From Paenibacillus_AR sp051594765 (GTDB taxonomy: Bacteria > Bacillota > Bacilli > Paenibacillales > NBRC-103111), in assembly GCF_051594765.1 (NCBI RefSeq), contig NZ_JBPPGJ010000002.1, forward strand, positions 310,001 to 374,000: a stretch of DNA of 64,000 bases, written 5' to 3'. Made by a program: the position numbers and the translations under genes. This document shows positions 1-8,608 of this stretch, piece after piece; position 1 is the first letter of the stretch, and each line of letters begins with the position of its first letter. Below the pieces are notes generated by a model. It saw only the letters and a list, made by a program, of their open reading frames with translations, ran no database searches and was not told the DNA's origin.

Positions 1-675
1 AAGCAACCTCAATTTAAGCGTATATAAAAACAACAAGCAGGTTTCGAATATGACTCCTATGAGAGTTCCATAAACTAGGTAGTCTACATTCGCTCCCTTC
101 CATAGTAGGAACGAAATAATTACTAAGGGGCTTGTTATTGTTACCCAGCTGACAAGTTTATAATGCTCGTTCGCATTCAGTACTGCAGTGAAGCAAGATC
201 CCATACCGCTAAAAAAGATAACCGGAATAAGCCCCCAATATAATCTTAGCGTTAACTCCAATTTTTCTTCGGAGAAGCTTGAATAGAGCTGGTGAATCAT
301 CGGCGCTCCTAATAAATAGAGCAGTGCAACTACTACAGCGAGCCCGATGAAATTAACAATTATAAATGTAACCAGTAACTTCTTAGCAGGCACTAATCCT
401 TCCTGCATTTTAACTCGGATATATGTCGGTATTAAAGAACCATTAAATGATGACGTCAATATATTCAGAACAAATAACGGAACGACAAATGCTACTAAAA
501 AAGCATCAAGCTCATCACTGGTGCCGTAATAACCTGCCACTACTAACTCTTTAATTGTGAAGGCAACTTTTGCCACGATTGTAATTAGTGTTACAGATAT
601 AATGGATCGTAACAAAGGCTGGGACAGCATCAATTTCACTTTCACTAATAATTTGGTGCAATAATTTATTATCAT
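1..675 (-). CDS. Partial MurJ/Wzx-like polysaccharide lipid flippase
   Basis: The gene runs off the left edge; 225 codons are open with no stop. The N-terminus begins MIINYCTKLLVK and continues into membrane segments typical of the MurJ/MviN-like MOP superfamily, with the motif ITIVAKVAFTIKELVVAGYY near residues 35-55 followed by YGTSDELDAFLVAF. Proteins of this type flip undecaprenyl-linked oligosaccharide across the membrane, and beside an O-antigen ligase and a Wzz-like gene a Wzx role is likely. Its ATG overlaps the stop of the upstream ligase gene by four bases (ATGA), so the two are probably translationally coupled. MurJ itself (lipid II) cannot be excluded, but the context favours exopolysaccharide. 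The C-terminal half is outside the window. Confidence 0.85.
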   Translation of the reverse strand, partial: MIINYCTKLLVKVKLMLSQPLLRSIISVTLITIVAKVAFTIKELVVAGYYGTSDELDAFLVAFVVPLFVLNILTSSFNGSLIPTYIRVKMQEGLVPAKKLLVTFIIVNFIGLAVVVALLYLLGAPMIHQLYSSFSEEKLELTLRLYWGLIPVIFFSGMGSCFTAVLNANEHYKLVSWVTITSPLVIISFLLWKGANVDYLVYGTLIGVIFETCLLFLYTLKLRLL

Positions 676-3062
676 GGCTTAGTATACTTTTCGATTTCCT
701 GAACCTCAGATGGATATATCTTAACAAACTTATCATACCAGACTGGATCGCTTTGGTTACTTTTCTTCAAGGAGATCAAATACTGTCTAATTATTGATTT
801 GGTTAATTCGTTACTCATATCATCTACAACTCCAAACTGATACACTCTTGCTGCAGTAGCATAATCCCCCATGGCATAATAAGTACTTCCTGCTGCGTAT
901 ATGATACTTGGTGTTAAGTAAAACGGTCTGATCATAACAATGTTTTTATTAAACTCCATTAATTGCTTGGTCTTTATGTTAACATCGTTATAAACATCGA
1001 TACCCTTTTTCCAATAAGAATTAGGATCCTTCCCACCATTTTTCGATTGCACACCCATTTCATAATTCAGAGAAACAAGCCGTTCATACAGTTTAATGTC
1101 CCATTTATCATGGGGAAGATATTCACTAGTCAACAGAAGGGCTTTATTAAGGTCACCTTGAGCGATTGAAGCTTGAAACTTCGTTTCGTATATTTGCTTA
1201 TCGAAAGGGTCGTACCTGGTGGCTTTATCAAGTGTATTTCCAGCCTCTTGGATATATTTATTATCTTTTGTTTGTTTGAAGACTTGCATGAATATCGTAC
1301 CTTTTAAATAAGAATAATAAGAGTTTGAAGGAACCAAATCTATCGATCTATTAATATGAGTAATAAAGTCTTGCAATTGATTCTGGGTTAAAGCTTTATT
1401 TGCCTTATCGAAATGATTACTGGCAGAGACAAATCGAACGGATACAAATAACACTAGTATCGCTACTACGACCAACGAAGCAGAAAGACTTTTATTATGC
1501 CATTTTGCTATGAAAGACGAGACAGTGGATGGATCGGGACTGTCTGACCGAGCTTTTACATGATTGCTCATTGCGTAAATACAGCCTAATGATAGAAACA
1601 CTATAAAAGACAAGTAAGCAAAACTCATATCAAAATCAATGAGGCTGTGTACCAATATGGAAAAAGAAAAGATGAAAACAATCAAGTAGGGATAAAATTC
1701 CTTCTCCATTTTTTTATGGTATCCAGTAGCTAATACCCAATAAACAGTAATAAGTAATGCCAATGTAATTAAAAAACCCGGATATCCCACTTCAACCAAT
1801 AGCTGTAAATAGTAATTGTGCGATTGCTTACTTATATATGGATAACTGGAATATTGATCTGATAGTTTCCCAGAAGCTCCCCCACCCGCACCAAATATAG
1901 GATAATCATTTGCTATGCTTATTGAATCTTTAAAAATGTAAGCTCGTGAAAGAACGCTATCTTGTTCGAAATTAATATCAGTGAATTTTGATTCCACTAT
2001 ATCAGGCAATATTAAGAATCCTGTATTCTTGGTCAAGGTTAGTCCAGCACCGATCCCAAAAATAAGACATAGGATTAATGGGATCATAAGTTGCTTTTTA
2101 TTAAACCCAATAGAAATGTCTTCTTTTTTAGCAGTTAGCGTAAATTTATGAAGTAAATAGAATAATACTGCTATAACTGCTGAAACAAGAAGTAACAGCA
2201 GCAAACTAGTACTAACCTGTTCCTTCATAAATGTTGTTACTGTTCGTATATTCGTATGGGTGGTAAAAATAGTGAGTGTACCACCCAGAGCAAGAAGCAA
2301 ATAAGCCAACAGTAACAATTGTTTGCGTCTGTTAAGAAATACGAGCAATATCACCGTAATAAAAGGCAATAAAACAATTGCTCCCCGCGAACCGGTTAGG
2401 AAGATAGATAACAAAGTGGGTGTAATAAAGAATGAACCCAATAGTATTCGAATAGGATTTCTTGCATGAATGATAAAGATCAAAAGAGCTAAGGCTAGCC
2501 CCGTTAAGTAGGCTGCATATGAATTGGGATATTGAAATACACTTGATAAGCGTGTGCCTTGAAGTACGGCATCTGTATAATTGGAAAACCCATACCAATT
2601 GCATAAACCGAAAATCATTACCATCAAGCTGGAAGATAATAGTGCATAGGTAATAATTTTCTGAGACGTTTGGTTACTGAATAAAATAAATCCAACAACA
2701 AAAGTAGTGGCATAACTAATTTGTAATAATGTAGAGAGAATAGCCGAATAGAAGGAAGCAGGCGACCACAGAGCCGAAATTAAATACCAAAGCGGCAAAA
2801 GCCAAATGATATATATCCATATGTTATTGCGATTGAATTTCATCTTAACCTGGAAATACGCATAAGAGAGAGTCAATAACGCTACGGAACCTATCGCGCA
2901 AAACACAAGTATTGGCTTATCAAAACTAGGTTGTAATCCATTAAATAAGCCTTTGTAAAAAGGAAAGGCCAATAATATAACTAATGTGAATGTTAATTGC
3001 ATTCCGGACAACCAAGTAATAGGTTGCTGTTTCTTAACACCATGTAATTTGCTATAAGCCAT
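672..3062 (-). CDS. O-antigen ligase / Wzy-type polymerase family protein with C-terminal repeats
   Basis: A 796-residue polytopic membrane protein. About a dozen hydrophobic segments fill residues 15-500. The Wzy_C/WaaL region has the motif GSRGAIVLLPF near residue 225 and a large outside loop with KQSHNYYLQLLVEVG near residue 415; a loop histidine of this kind is characteristic of the family. The last 250 residues are soluble and TPR-like, with repeating ALLLTSEYL/YYAMGDYATAARVYQ-type helices. It probably joins or polymerises repeat units on the outer face of the membrane. It starts 18 bases after the FlaA1-like gene and overlaps the flippase gene by 4 bases, so it sits inside an operon. 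Whether it polymerises or ligates cannot be told from sequence. Confidence 0.85.
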   Translation of the reverse strand: MAYSKLHGVKKQQPITWLSGMQLTFTLVILLAFPFYKGLFNGLQPSFDKPILVFCAIGSVALLTLSYAYFQVKMKFNRNNIWIYIIWLLPLWYLISALWSPASFYSAILSTLLQISYATTFVVGFILFSNQTSQKIITYALLSSSLMVMIFGLCNWYGFSNYTDAVLQGTRLSSVFQYPNSYAAYLTGLALALLIFIIHARNPIRILLGSFFITPTLLSIFLTGSRGAIVLLPFITVILLVFLNRRKQLLLLAYLLLALGGTLTIFTTHTNIRTVTTFMKEQVSTSLLLLLLVSAVIAVLFYLLHKFTLTAKKEDISIGFNKKQLMIPLILCLIFGIGAGLTLTKNTGFLILPDIVESKFTDINFEQDSVLSRAYIFKDSISIANDYPIFGAGGGASGKLSDQYSSYPYISKQSHNYYLQLLVEVGYPGFLITLALLITVYWVLATGYHKKMEKEFYPYLIVFIFSFSILVHSLIDFDMSFAYLSFIVFLSLGCIYAMSNHVKARSDSPDPSTVSSFIAKWHNKSLSASLVVVAILVLFVSVRFVSASNHFDKANKALTQNQLQDFITHINRSIDLVPSNSYYSYLKGTIFMQVFKQTKDNKYIQEAGNTLDKATRYDPFDKQIYETKFQASIAQGDLNKALLLTSEYLPHDKWDIKLYERLVSLNYEMGVQSKNGGKDPNSYWKKGIDVYNDVNIKTKQLMEFNKNIVMIRPFYLTPSIIYAAGSTYYAMGDYATAARVYQFGVVDDMSNELTKSIIRQYLISLKKSNQSDPVWYDKFVKIYPSEVQEIEKYTKP

Positions 3063-3080
3063 CGTTATTTAGCGTCCTCT

Positions 3081-5024
3081 CTACCCTTTTTGGAACTTTC
3101 GTTCAATTGATGCTACGATTTCAAGTGAAGCTTGAAGAGCTTCCTGTTGTGTTCGTGCACTGCCTGCCGATTCCATATTCCATTTATAAGTAGGAACTAA
3201 TTGATGCAATAAACGTTTTATCTCCAGCAATGCTTCTTCATTTACATCTTTTTTGTTGAAAAATTTATCAAATTTCCTCAAATGGAAATCCAAACTTTCC
3301 TTTGCAGGAACTCCTGTAATTTTACCGACGAATATTCGGTCATGCTTAGTAACACCCGTTCCTTCCTCACTCGTCAATATTTCCTCAAATAACTTTTCGC
3401 CGGGCCTGATTCCCGTGTACACAATATCAATATCTTTATTAGGCTCTAAGCCTGAAAGTCGGATTAGATCGGTGGCGAGGGTTGAAATTTTCACTGGTTT
3501 ACCCATATCCAGCACAAAAATCTCTCCACCTTCTGCTTGGGTCCCGGCCTGAAGAACCAATTGTACGGCTTCTGGGATAGTCATGAAATATCTCACCATC
3601 TCTGGGTGGGTGACGGTGACAGGACCACCCTCTTGAATTTGCTTTTTGAATACTGGGACAACGCTTCCTCTGCTTCCTAGTACATTTCCAAACCTTACTG
3701 CGACAAATTGGGTTTCACTTATAGCATTAATGGATTGAATTAACATTTCGGCAATTCTCTTTGTAGCTCCCATTACATTTGTTGGATTAACGGCTTTATC
3801 TGTTGAAATCATGACAAAACGAGCTACACCATACAAATGTGAGCACTCCGCAACGTTTTTTGTACCGAATACATTGTTCTTGATAGCTTCAATCGGATTT
3901 TTCTCCATTAACGGGACATGCTTATGAGCGGCTGCATGAAAAACTATTTTAGGTGAATACGTACTGAAAACGTGCTCTATCCGGTCAAAGTCTTGTATAT
4001 CAGCGATAATCGGCTCTATTGCTAAGTCTGGATATTTCTTTCGAAGTTCCAGCTCAATATCATAGATACTATTTTCCCCATGACCCAATAAAAGCAGCTT
4101 TTTTGGAGAAAATGATGCAATTTGTCTGGACAATTCAGACCCTATCGATCCTCCGGCACCCGTTACCAGGACAGTTTGCCCAATAATATAGTGTTTAATT
4201 TCTTGAAAATCAACCTTAACCGGTTCTCTTCCCAATAAATCCTCAACATCCACATCCCGAATCATATTAATTGAGATTTTTCCGCTGAAGATATCATTTA
4301 TTCGAGGCAGTATTTTTATACTGCAGCCTGTTCTCTTGCTAATTTCAAGAATCTCAGCAATCTCACTTTTGCTGGCAGAGGGTAAAGCCAAAATGATAAT
4401 CTTAATTTTGCGTTGTTGAACAATCGATTCAATATTCATCCGATGCCCTGCAACAGGTATCCCAAGAATCTCCATGCCTTGTTTCTTTGGATCATCATCA
4501 ACAAAGCAAACAGGGTAAAAATCAGATTTCTCTGTTTTGAGTTCCTTCAGAACCAATGCTCCTGCATCACCAGCTCCGACAATCATGGTTTCTAGCTGAT
4601 GCGGGGATTTTCTTGAGTGAGTATCTTTTATCGCTTTCCAGAAGATACGGGAACCACCTAATGTAATACTCGCTATCATGCAGTACAGCAAATAAATACT
4701 ACGCGGTACTACAAGATCTACATAAAAATAATGTACTACAAAATTATGTAGTACAAAAAAGGCGCATGCCGCAAACATAATAGATTTAGCAATAGAAAGT
4801 ACATTACTTACACTGGTATATCTCCATAAGGATTTATAAATTTTGTTGTATGCTAAGAAACACAATGTAAATAATACTAATGAACCCGTCACATATGGAA
4901 TGGTTCCAACAAATGATTCGTTAATGGTAAAATCAAATCGCAACAAATAGGCAGCGATAACAGACAGTGCAATAATCAATGTATCGAAAACAAGAATCGT
5001 TATGGTTCTTTGTATTTTATTCAT
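3081..5024 (-). CDS. Membrane NDP-sugar 4,6-dehydratase (FlaA1/CapD/PglF family)
   Basis: The 647-residue product has four N-terminal membrane segments, a first Rossmann-like domain with MIVGAGDAGALVLKEL near residue 150, and a C-terminal SDR domain with nucleotide motif VTGAGGSIGSE near 286 and STDKAVNPTNVMGATKR near 408. This is the long membrane form of UDP-sugar 4,6-dehydratases/epimerases that make amino- or deoxy-sugar precursors. In this family the catalytic tyrosine is commonly replaced by methionine, and VMGATKR fits that pattern. An ATG with AGAGAGG seven bases upstream was chosen; a TTG 21 bases earlier would place this ribosome site inside the gene. It follows the Wzz-like gene at 22 bases. 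The sugar substrate is not predictable. Confidence 0.9.
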   Translation of the reverse strand: MNKIQRTITILVFDTLIIALSVIAAYLLRFDFTINESFVGTIPYVTGSLVLFTLCFLAYNKIYKSLWRYTSVSNVLSIAKSIMFAACAFFVLHNFVVHYFYVDLVVPRSIYLLYCMIASITLGGSRIFWKAIKDTHSRKSPHQLETMIVGAGDAGALVLKELKTEKSDFYPVCFVDDDPKKQGMEILGIPVAGHRMNIESIVQQRKIKIIILALPSASKSEIAEILEISKRTGCSIKILPRINDIFSGKISINMIRDVDVEDLLGREPVKVDFQEIKHYIIGQTVLVTGAGGSIGSELSRQIASFSPKKLLLLGHGENSIYDIELELRKKYPDLAIEPIIADIQDFDRIEHVFSTYSPKIVFHAAAHKHVPLMEKNPIEAIKNNVFGTKNVAECSHLYGVARFVMISTDKAVNPTNVMGATKRIAEMLIQSINAISETQFVAVRFGNVLGSRGSVVPVFKKQIQEGGPVTVTHPEMVRYFMTIPEAVQLVLQAGTQAEGGEIFVLDMGKPVKISTLATDLIRLSGLEPNKDIDIVYTGIRPGEKLFEEILTSEEGTGVTKHDRIFVGKITGVPAKESLDFHLRKFDKFFNKKDVNEEALLEIKRLLHQLVPTYKWNMESAGSARTQQEALQASLEIVASIERKFQKG

Positions 5025-5046
5025 AGAGTAACCTCTCTTCCGCAAG

Positions 5047-6039
5047 CTATTGCTGAAGCATAGCCTTCAATCGACGAATTTGCGCCCATACAATCACGGC
5101 AATAACCGACAAAAATGCACTTATAATTCCCGACAAAATAATATTTACTACTTTTGATGAACCTATAGGTAAATTAGGCTCCAAGGCAGGATTAATAATT
5201 ACTGATTTATACCCAGTATTGTAAGTTAACGATGTTAAATTATTTAGTTCGTTATTTCCGTTAATTAGTTGATTTACAACTTCGGTATTTTCTTTAATTT
5301 TGGCATTGATATCTTTATCTTCTGCATCTAATTTAGCTAAAGATGCAGTAAGTTCAGCTAGCTTTGCCTTCAAATTAAAGTATAAAGGATTACTTTCTTC
5401 AGACGATATTTTTAATGCACCTGTATTTTTATTAGTTATATTTAATTGGTCATTTAAAATGGATTGCATATACGGTTCATCCGCTACAGCTTTTACATTC
5501 ACTAATTTTTCTGGTACTTGAGACAATTCCTTTTCAATGGTGTTTTTTTCACTCGCAGTTGCAGCGATTGTCTGTTTAAGATCTAACGATTTGTTGTTAT
5601 ATGCCGCGTTTTTATCCAATCGATCTGTCAATTCAATTTTGGCAGCGAGTTCAGAAGCTAAAGCATTGGTTATGTCTGTAATTTGCTTTTTATTCTCTCC
5701 TCTAACTTTGATCATAATTAAGTTGGAGGTTTTATATTCTTGAATCACCATATTGCTTCTTAATCGATTAATGTCATAGGAATCACTAAGATTCAATACT
5801 TTAATCACTTTAGTAATAACAATATCGCTTCGAATCTCTTCGGGTAGGGAAATAAATCCCTTTTGCCCTTTTTCATCAAAATTAACCTTCACCAGAGAAA
5901 CGGCTTCGTAGTTGGGTTTAATAAAGATGAAATTCACTATGGACGTCGCAGAGACCACACATAGAACCGTAACTACAATGAATAATCTAGCTTTATATAC
6001 GCTTTGGATAAAATCTAATATCGTTAAATCTCTTTTCAT
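5047..6039 (-). CDS. Wzz-type polysaccharide chain-length determinant / co-polymerase
   Basis: The 330-residue product has a membrane helix near residues 18-40, a long external alpha-helical part rich in K, E, L and N (residues 120-270), and a second helix near 295-320. The Pro-rich stretch ALEPNLPIGSSK just before it is the usual Wzz/GNVR signature. It is expected to set polymer length by organising the polymerase. The short cytoplasmic tail (AQIRRLKAMLQQ) carries no kinase domain, and no BY-kinase gene is seen nearby, although a CpsB-type phosphatase lies upstream. A sigma-A-like promoter sits 60-90 bases upstream, so this gene may head its own transcript. Confidence 0.85.
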   Translation of the reverse strand: MKRDLTILDFIQSVYKARLFIVVTVLCVVSATSIVNFIFIKPNYEAVSLVKVNFDEKGQKGFISLPEEIRSDIVITKVIKVLNLSDSYDINRLRSNMVIQEYKTSNLIMIKVRGENKKQITDITNALASELAAKIELTDRLDKNAAYNNKSLDLKQTIAATASEKNTIEKELSQVPEKLVNVKAVADEPYMQSILNDQLNITNKNTGALKISSEESNPLYFNLKAKLAELTASLAKLDAEDKDINAKIKENTEVVNQLINGNNELNNLTSLTYNTGYKSVIINPALEPNLPIGSSKVVNIILSGIISAFLSVIAVIVWAQIRRLKAMLQQ

Positions 6040-6100
6040 GTCGGATTTTAACTCCTATCCTATGATAAATAGACAATACTCATCGTTTTTCTCTATTTGT

Positions 6101-6129
6101 AGTATAACGATATAAATATCTAGGATCAA
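6101..6129 (-). promoter_or_regulatory. Candidate sigma-A promoter for the wzz-like gene
   Basis: On the minus strand TTGATC (6129-6124) and TATACT (6106-6101) are separated by exactly 17 bases, within the 120-base gap between manC and the wzz-like gene. AGGAG follows closer to the ATG. This is inferred from sequence only. Confidence 0.5.
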
Positions 6130-6159
6130 CCTCAATACAAATATTGGTACTCCCATAAA

Positions 6160-7491
6160 TCATTCAACTCTATAAATATCCTCATCCAATATTTCCTCTC
6201 CATACTGAGTTTCGATCAACTGTACTTCTGACAGTGCTTGTAAACTATGACACATGCCGCGGGATACTCGGATTTGAGAACCAGCCTGAACAGGAATAGT
6301 CTCCCCTTCAAGTATGACTACCCCATTTCCCGAGGTGAATGTCCATAATTCTTCCCGCTTCAGATGTTTGTGGTAACTAAGCGACTTCCCTTCCATTATG
6401 CATACGCGGCGGATGAGCACTTGCTGTTCCTGTTGATTCTTGCCGTATTCCAGTACTTTATACCATCCCCAGTATCGCTCAACATACATCGGACGCTCTA
6501 CGGAAGAATCCAACACTTCCTTTATTCGCGGGCTTTGAGCTTTATCAGCGACCAGGATTCCATCCGGGCTTGCCGCAATCACAAGATCACATACACCAAG
6601 CACCGCGATTGGTATATCTAACTCGTTAATAATATGGGTGTTCAAGGAATCCCTGCTGCAAATTCCTTTCCCTACAATGGGTTTTTGCATTTCCTCGGTT
6701 AATGTATTCCAAGTTCCAAGATCTTTCCAATTCCCGATATATGGAACAACCGCAATATTCTTCTGGCGCTCCACCACTTCGTAATCGAAGCTAACTTTGC
6801 GAATAATACCATATTTCTGAAGCAGTTCATGGTATGAAAGCGGTAAATTCCGGTTCGTGATTAAGTTAAGGAAGAATTTCAGCTTTCCAGCAAAAATTCC
6901 ACAATTCCATAATGCCCCTTCATAAATAAGCCGATTAGCCACTGCTTCCGCCGGCTTTTCAATAAATTGTTTGACTGCATGATAACATAGAAGTTCGTTA
7001 TCTTTTTCTGGAACGATATAGCCGTATTTTTCGGACGGATGTGTTGGTTTGGCACCCATTAAGGCAAGGGTCACATCTGTTTGTTGAACGATATCATTCA
7101 ATTGGTGTAAAACTGAGAAAAAGGACGTATCCACATAGGGATCTACTGGCATAACCACTACGGTTTCATCCTCAGTTATATCTGTACATGTATGTAAATA
7201 ACTCATGGATAATAATATGGCAGCAAATGTATCCCGACGTTCCGGTTCAATGATTAGGTTATTATGATCCCCTAATTGGTTATAGATCATTTCTTTTTGA
7301 TCGTTACCCGTAACAATGTAAGTATGCTTCTCTAAACGTGCTTCCGTTAATTGCCTCCAGATTCGCTGCACCATAGATTCCGGCTCCCCCTGCGGGCTTG
7401 GAAGCACCTTCAAGAACTGTTTAGACCTTGAATCATTAGAGAGAGGCCACAATCTTTTGCCTGAGCCTCCTGATAAGAGTATAAGCTTCAA
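6160..7491 (-). CDS. manC: Mannose-1-phosphate guanylyltransferase (ManC type, with cupin domain)
   Basis: The enzyme makes GDP-mannose from mannose-1-phosphate and GTP, a donor for exopolysaccharide. The nucleotidyltransferase signature LSGGSGKRLWPLSNDSRSKQ is at residues 6-25, with FIEKPAEAVANRL near 170 and NCGIFAGK near 190. Residues 350-440 form a cupin of the phosphomannose isomerase type II kind (SYHKHLKREELWTF). At 443 residues it is somewhat shorter than many bifunctional enzymes (about 470), so isomerase activity is uncertain. It follows the phosphatase gene by 28 bases and is AT-rich like the rest of the locus. Confidence 0.9.
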   Translation of the reverse strand: MKLILLSGGSGKRLWPLSNDSRSKQFLKVLPSPQGEPESMVQRIWRQLTEARLEKHTYIVTGNDQKEMIYNQLGDHNNLIIEPERRDTFAAILLSMSYLHTCTDITEDETVVVMPVDPYVDTSFFSVLHQLNDIVQQTDVTLALMGAKPTHPSEKYGYIVPEKDNELLCYHAVKQFIEKPAEAVANRLIYEGALWNCGIFAGKLKFFLNLITNRNLPLSYHELLQKYGIIRKVSFDYEVVERQKNIAVVPYIGNWKDLGTWNTLTEEMQKPIVGKGICSRDSLNTHIINELDIPIAVLGVCDLVIAASPDGILVADKAQSPRIKEVLDSSVERPMYVERYWGWYKVLEYGKNQQEQQVLIRRVCIMEGKSLSYHKHLKREELWTFTSGNGVVILEGETIPVQAGSQIRVSRGMCHSLQALSEVQLIETQYGEEILDEDIYRVE

Positions 7492-7519
7492 TGGATGTCA
7501 CAACCTTCTGATATAATAG

Positions 7520-8287
7520 TCATCTAAGCCCGAAAAAAAACCATTTCTTTGTTCTAATAATTGGTTTGTGAACCTCAATCTGATTTCCTAGAAGGAGCAA
7601 TTTTCCATTCTCTTGATACATCCGTGAATGTAATGACCCTAATTCCTTGTCAATTCTACGGTAAGCAGCCCCTAGCTGGAAATTCCTCTGTTTCGAATTG
7701 TGTGCATCTGAAGCAATAAAATGTACTAAGTTCGATCTGCACCAACTAAGAGACAGCTTTTGTATTGTCGAACCGAATAATCCGTTAATGGAGTGGGATG
7801 TAACTTGAGTTAACGCTCCCAACTCAATAAAATTGTGAAGCATTCTTGGATTCGCTGCTAGTTCTCTATTCCTCTCGGGATGTGCAATGACCGGTATGAT
7901 TCCTGCTACGCTGCATTCATGCAACAAATCCTCCATATATGTGGGAACATTGGAGGAAGGCAGCTCGAGCAGCATATATGGGGAATGATTCAGACGAAGC
8001 AGCTTCCCTGTTTGATAATCGTCGATGAGATCCGGATAGACCCTAATCTCCTGACCGGGATGAACAATTAATGGAATTCCCTCATCAGCCAAGTGCAGGT
8101 TAAGCAGCTGCACAGCCTCCACCACTTGATCGGCTTCGTTCATCCACTTTCCATTAGCATGATGTGGAGTCGCGATAATGTCGGTAATCCCCTCCGAAAC
8201 AGCCAGTTTGGCCATCTCGACGGACTCGGCCAAGTCCTGGGCGCCATCATCTATCTGGGGTAAAATATGGCTATGAATATCGATCAT
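7520..8287 (-). CDS. CpsB/YwqE-type PHP tyrosine-protein phosphatase
   Basis: The 255-residue PHP-domain protein opens with MIDIHSHILPQIDDGA, the metal-binding signature of CpsB/CapC/YwqE manganese-dependent tyrosine phosphatases. ATPHHANGKW near residue 47, HPERNREL near 140 and ASDAHNSKQRN near 195 supply further metal ligands. These enzymes dephosphorylate BY-kinases and so regulate capsule or EPS output. An ATG with GGAGG seven bases upstream is the start; a TTG six codons earlier would include this site. It is the first gene of the EPS cluster. Its usual kinase partner is not in the window and may lie elsewhere. Confidence 0.9.
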   Translation of the reverse strand: MIDIHSHILPQIDDGAQDLAESVEMAKLAVSEGITDIIATPHHANGKWMNEADQVVEAVQLLNLHLADEGIPLIVHPGQEIRVYPDLIDDYQTGKLLRLNHSPYMLLELPSSNVPTYMEDLLHECSVAGIIPVIAHPERNRELAANPRMLHNFIELGALTQVTSHSINGLFGSTIQKLSLSWCRSNLVHFIASDAHNSKQRNFQLGAAYRRIDKELGSLHSRMYQENGKLLLLGNQIEVHKPIIRTKKWFFFGLR

Positions 8288-8550
8288 TTGTACGCCTCCA
8301 ATCAATTCATATTACATGGAACCATTGTATCCCCTTGCCCTGAATTCTTCATTGTTTCAAGCCCCTCACTTGTTATTCAGGCCATATGGATGTCCTACGT
8401 GATATCCGCTTACACCAATGCTACCGTTCTTCTTCGCCCTGCTTCGCCGCTCACAAATACAACCATTTACTAGGTTTAAGTATATCATAGACCAGAATCC
8501 CTAGAGGCACTTTACATCGACATTTTCGTTAAAGGAGGGAAATCGGGTCC
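8288..8550 (-). other. Gene-free leader of the EPS cluster
   Basis: About 260 bases lie between the phosphatase ATG and the groEL terminator. It is intermediate in GC and marks the change from the AT-rich EPS locus to GC-rich core DNA. TATGAT and TATACT motifs occur on the minus strand near 8480-8490, but no good -35 partner at the right distance was found. No small gene is supported. Confidence 0.5.
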
Positions 8551-8589
8551 GAAATAAAGAAAAGAACCCTCGATCGCTCGAGGGTTCTT
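8551..8589 (-). terminator. Rho-independent terminator of groESL
   Basis: A perfect 12-bp stem (8562-8573 with 8578-8589) with loop TCGC lies 20 bases past the groEL stop. It is followed on the minus strand by TTTTCTTTATTTC. Confidence 0.9.
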
Positions 8590-8608
8590 CCTTTTGATGC
8601 GGTACTTC

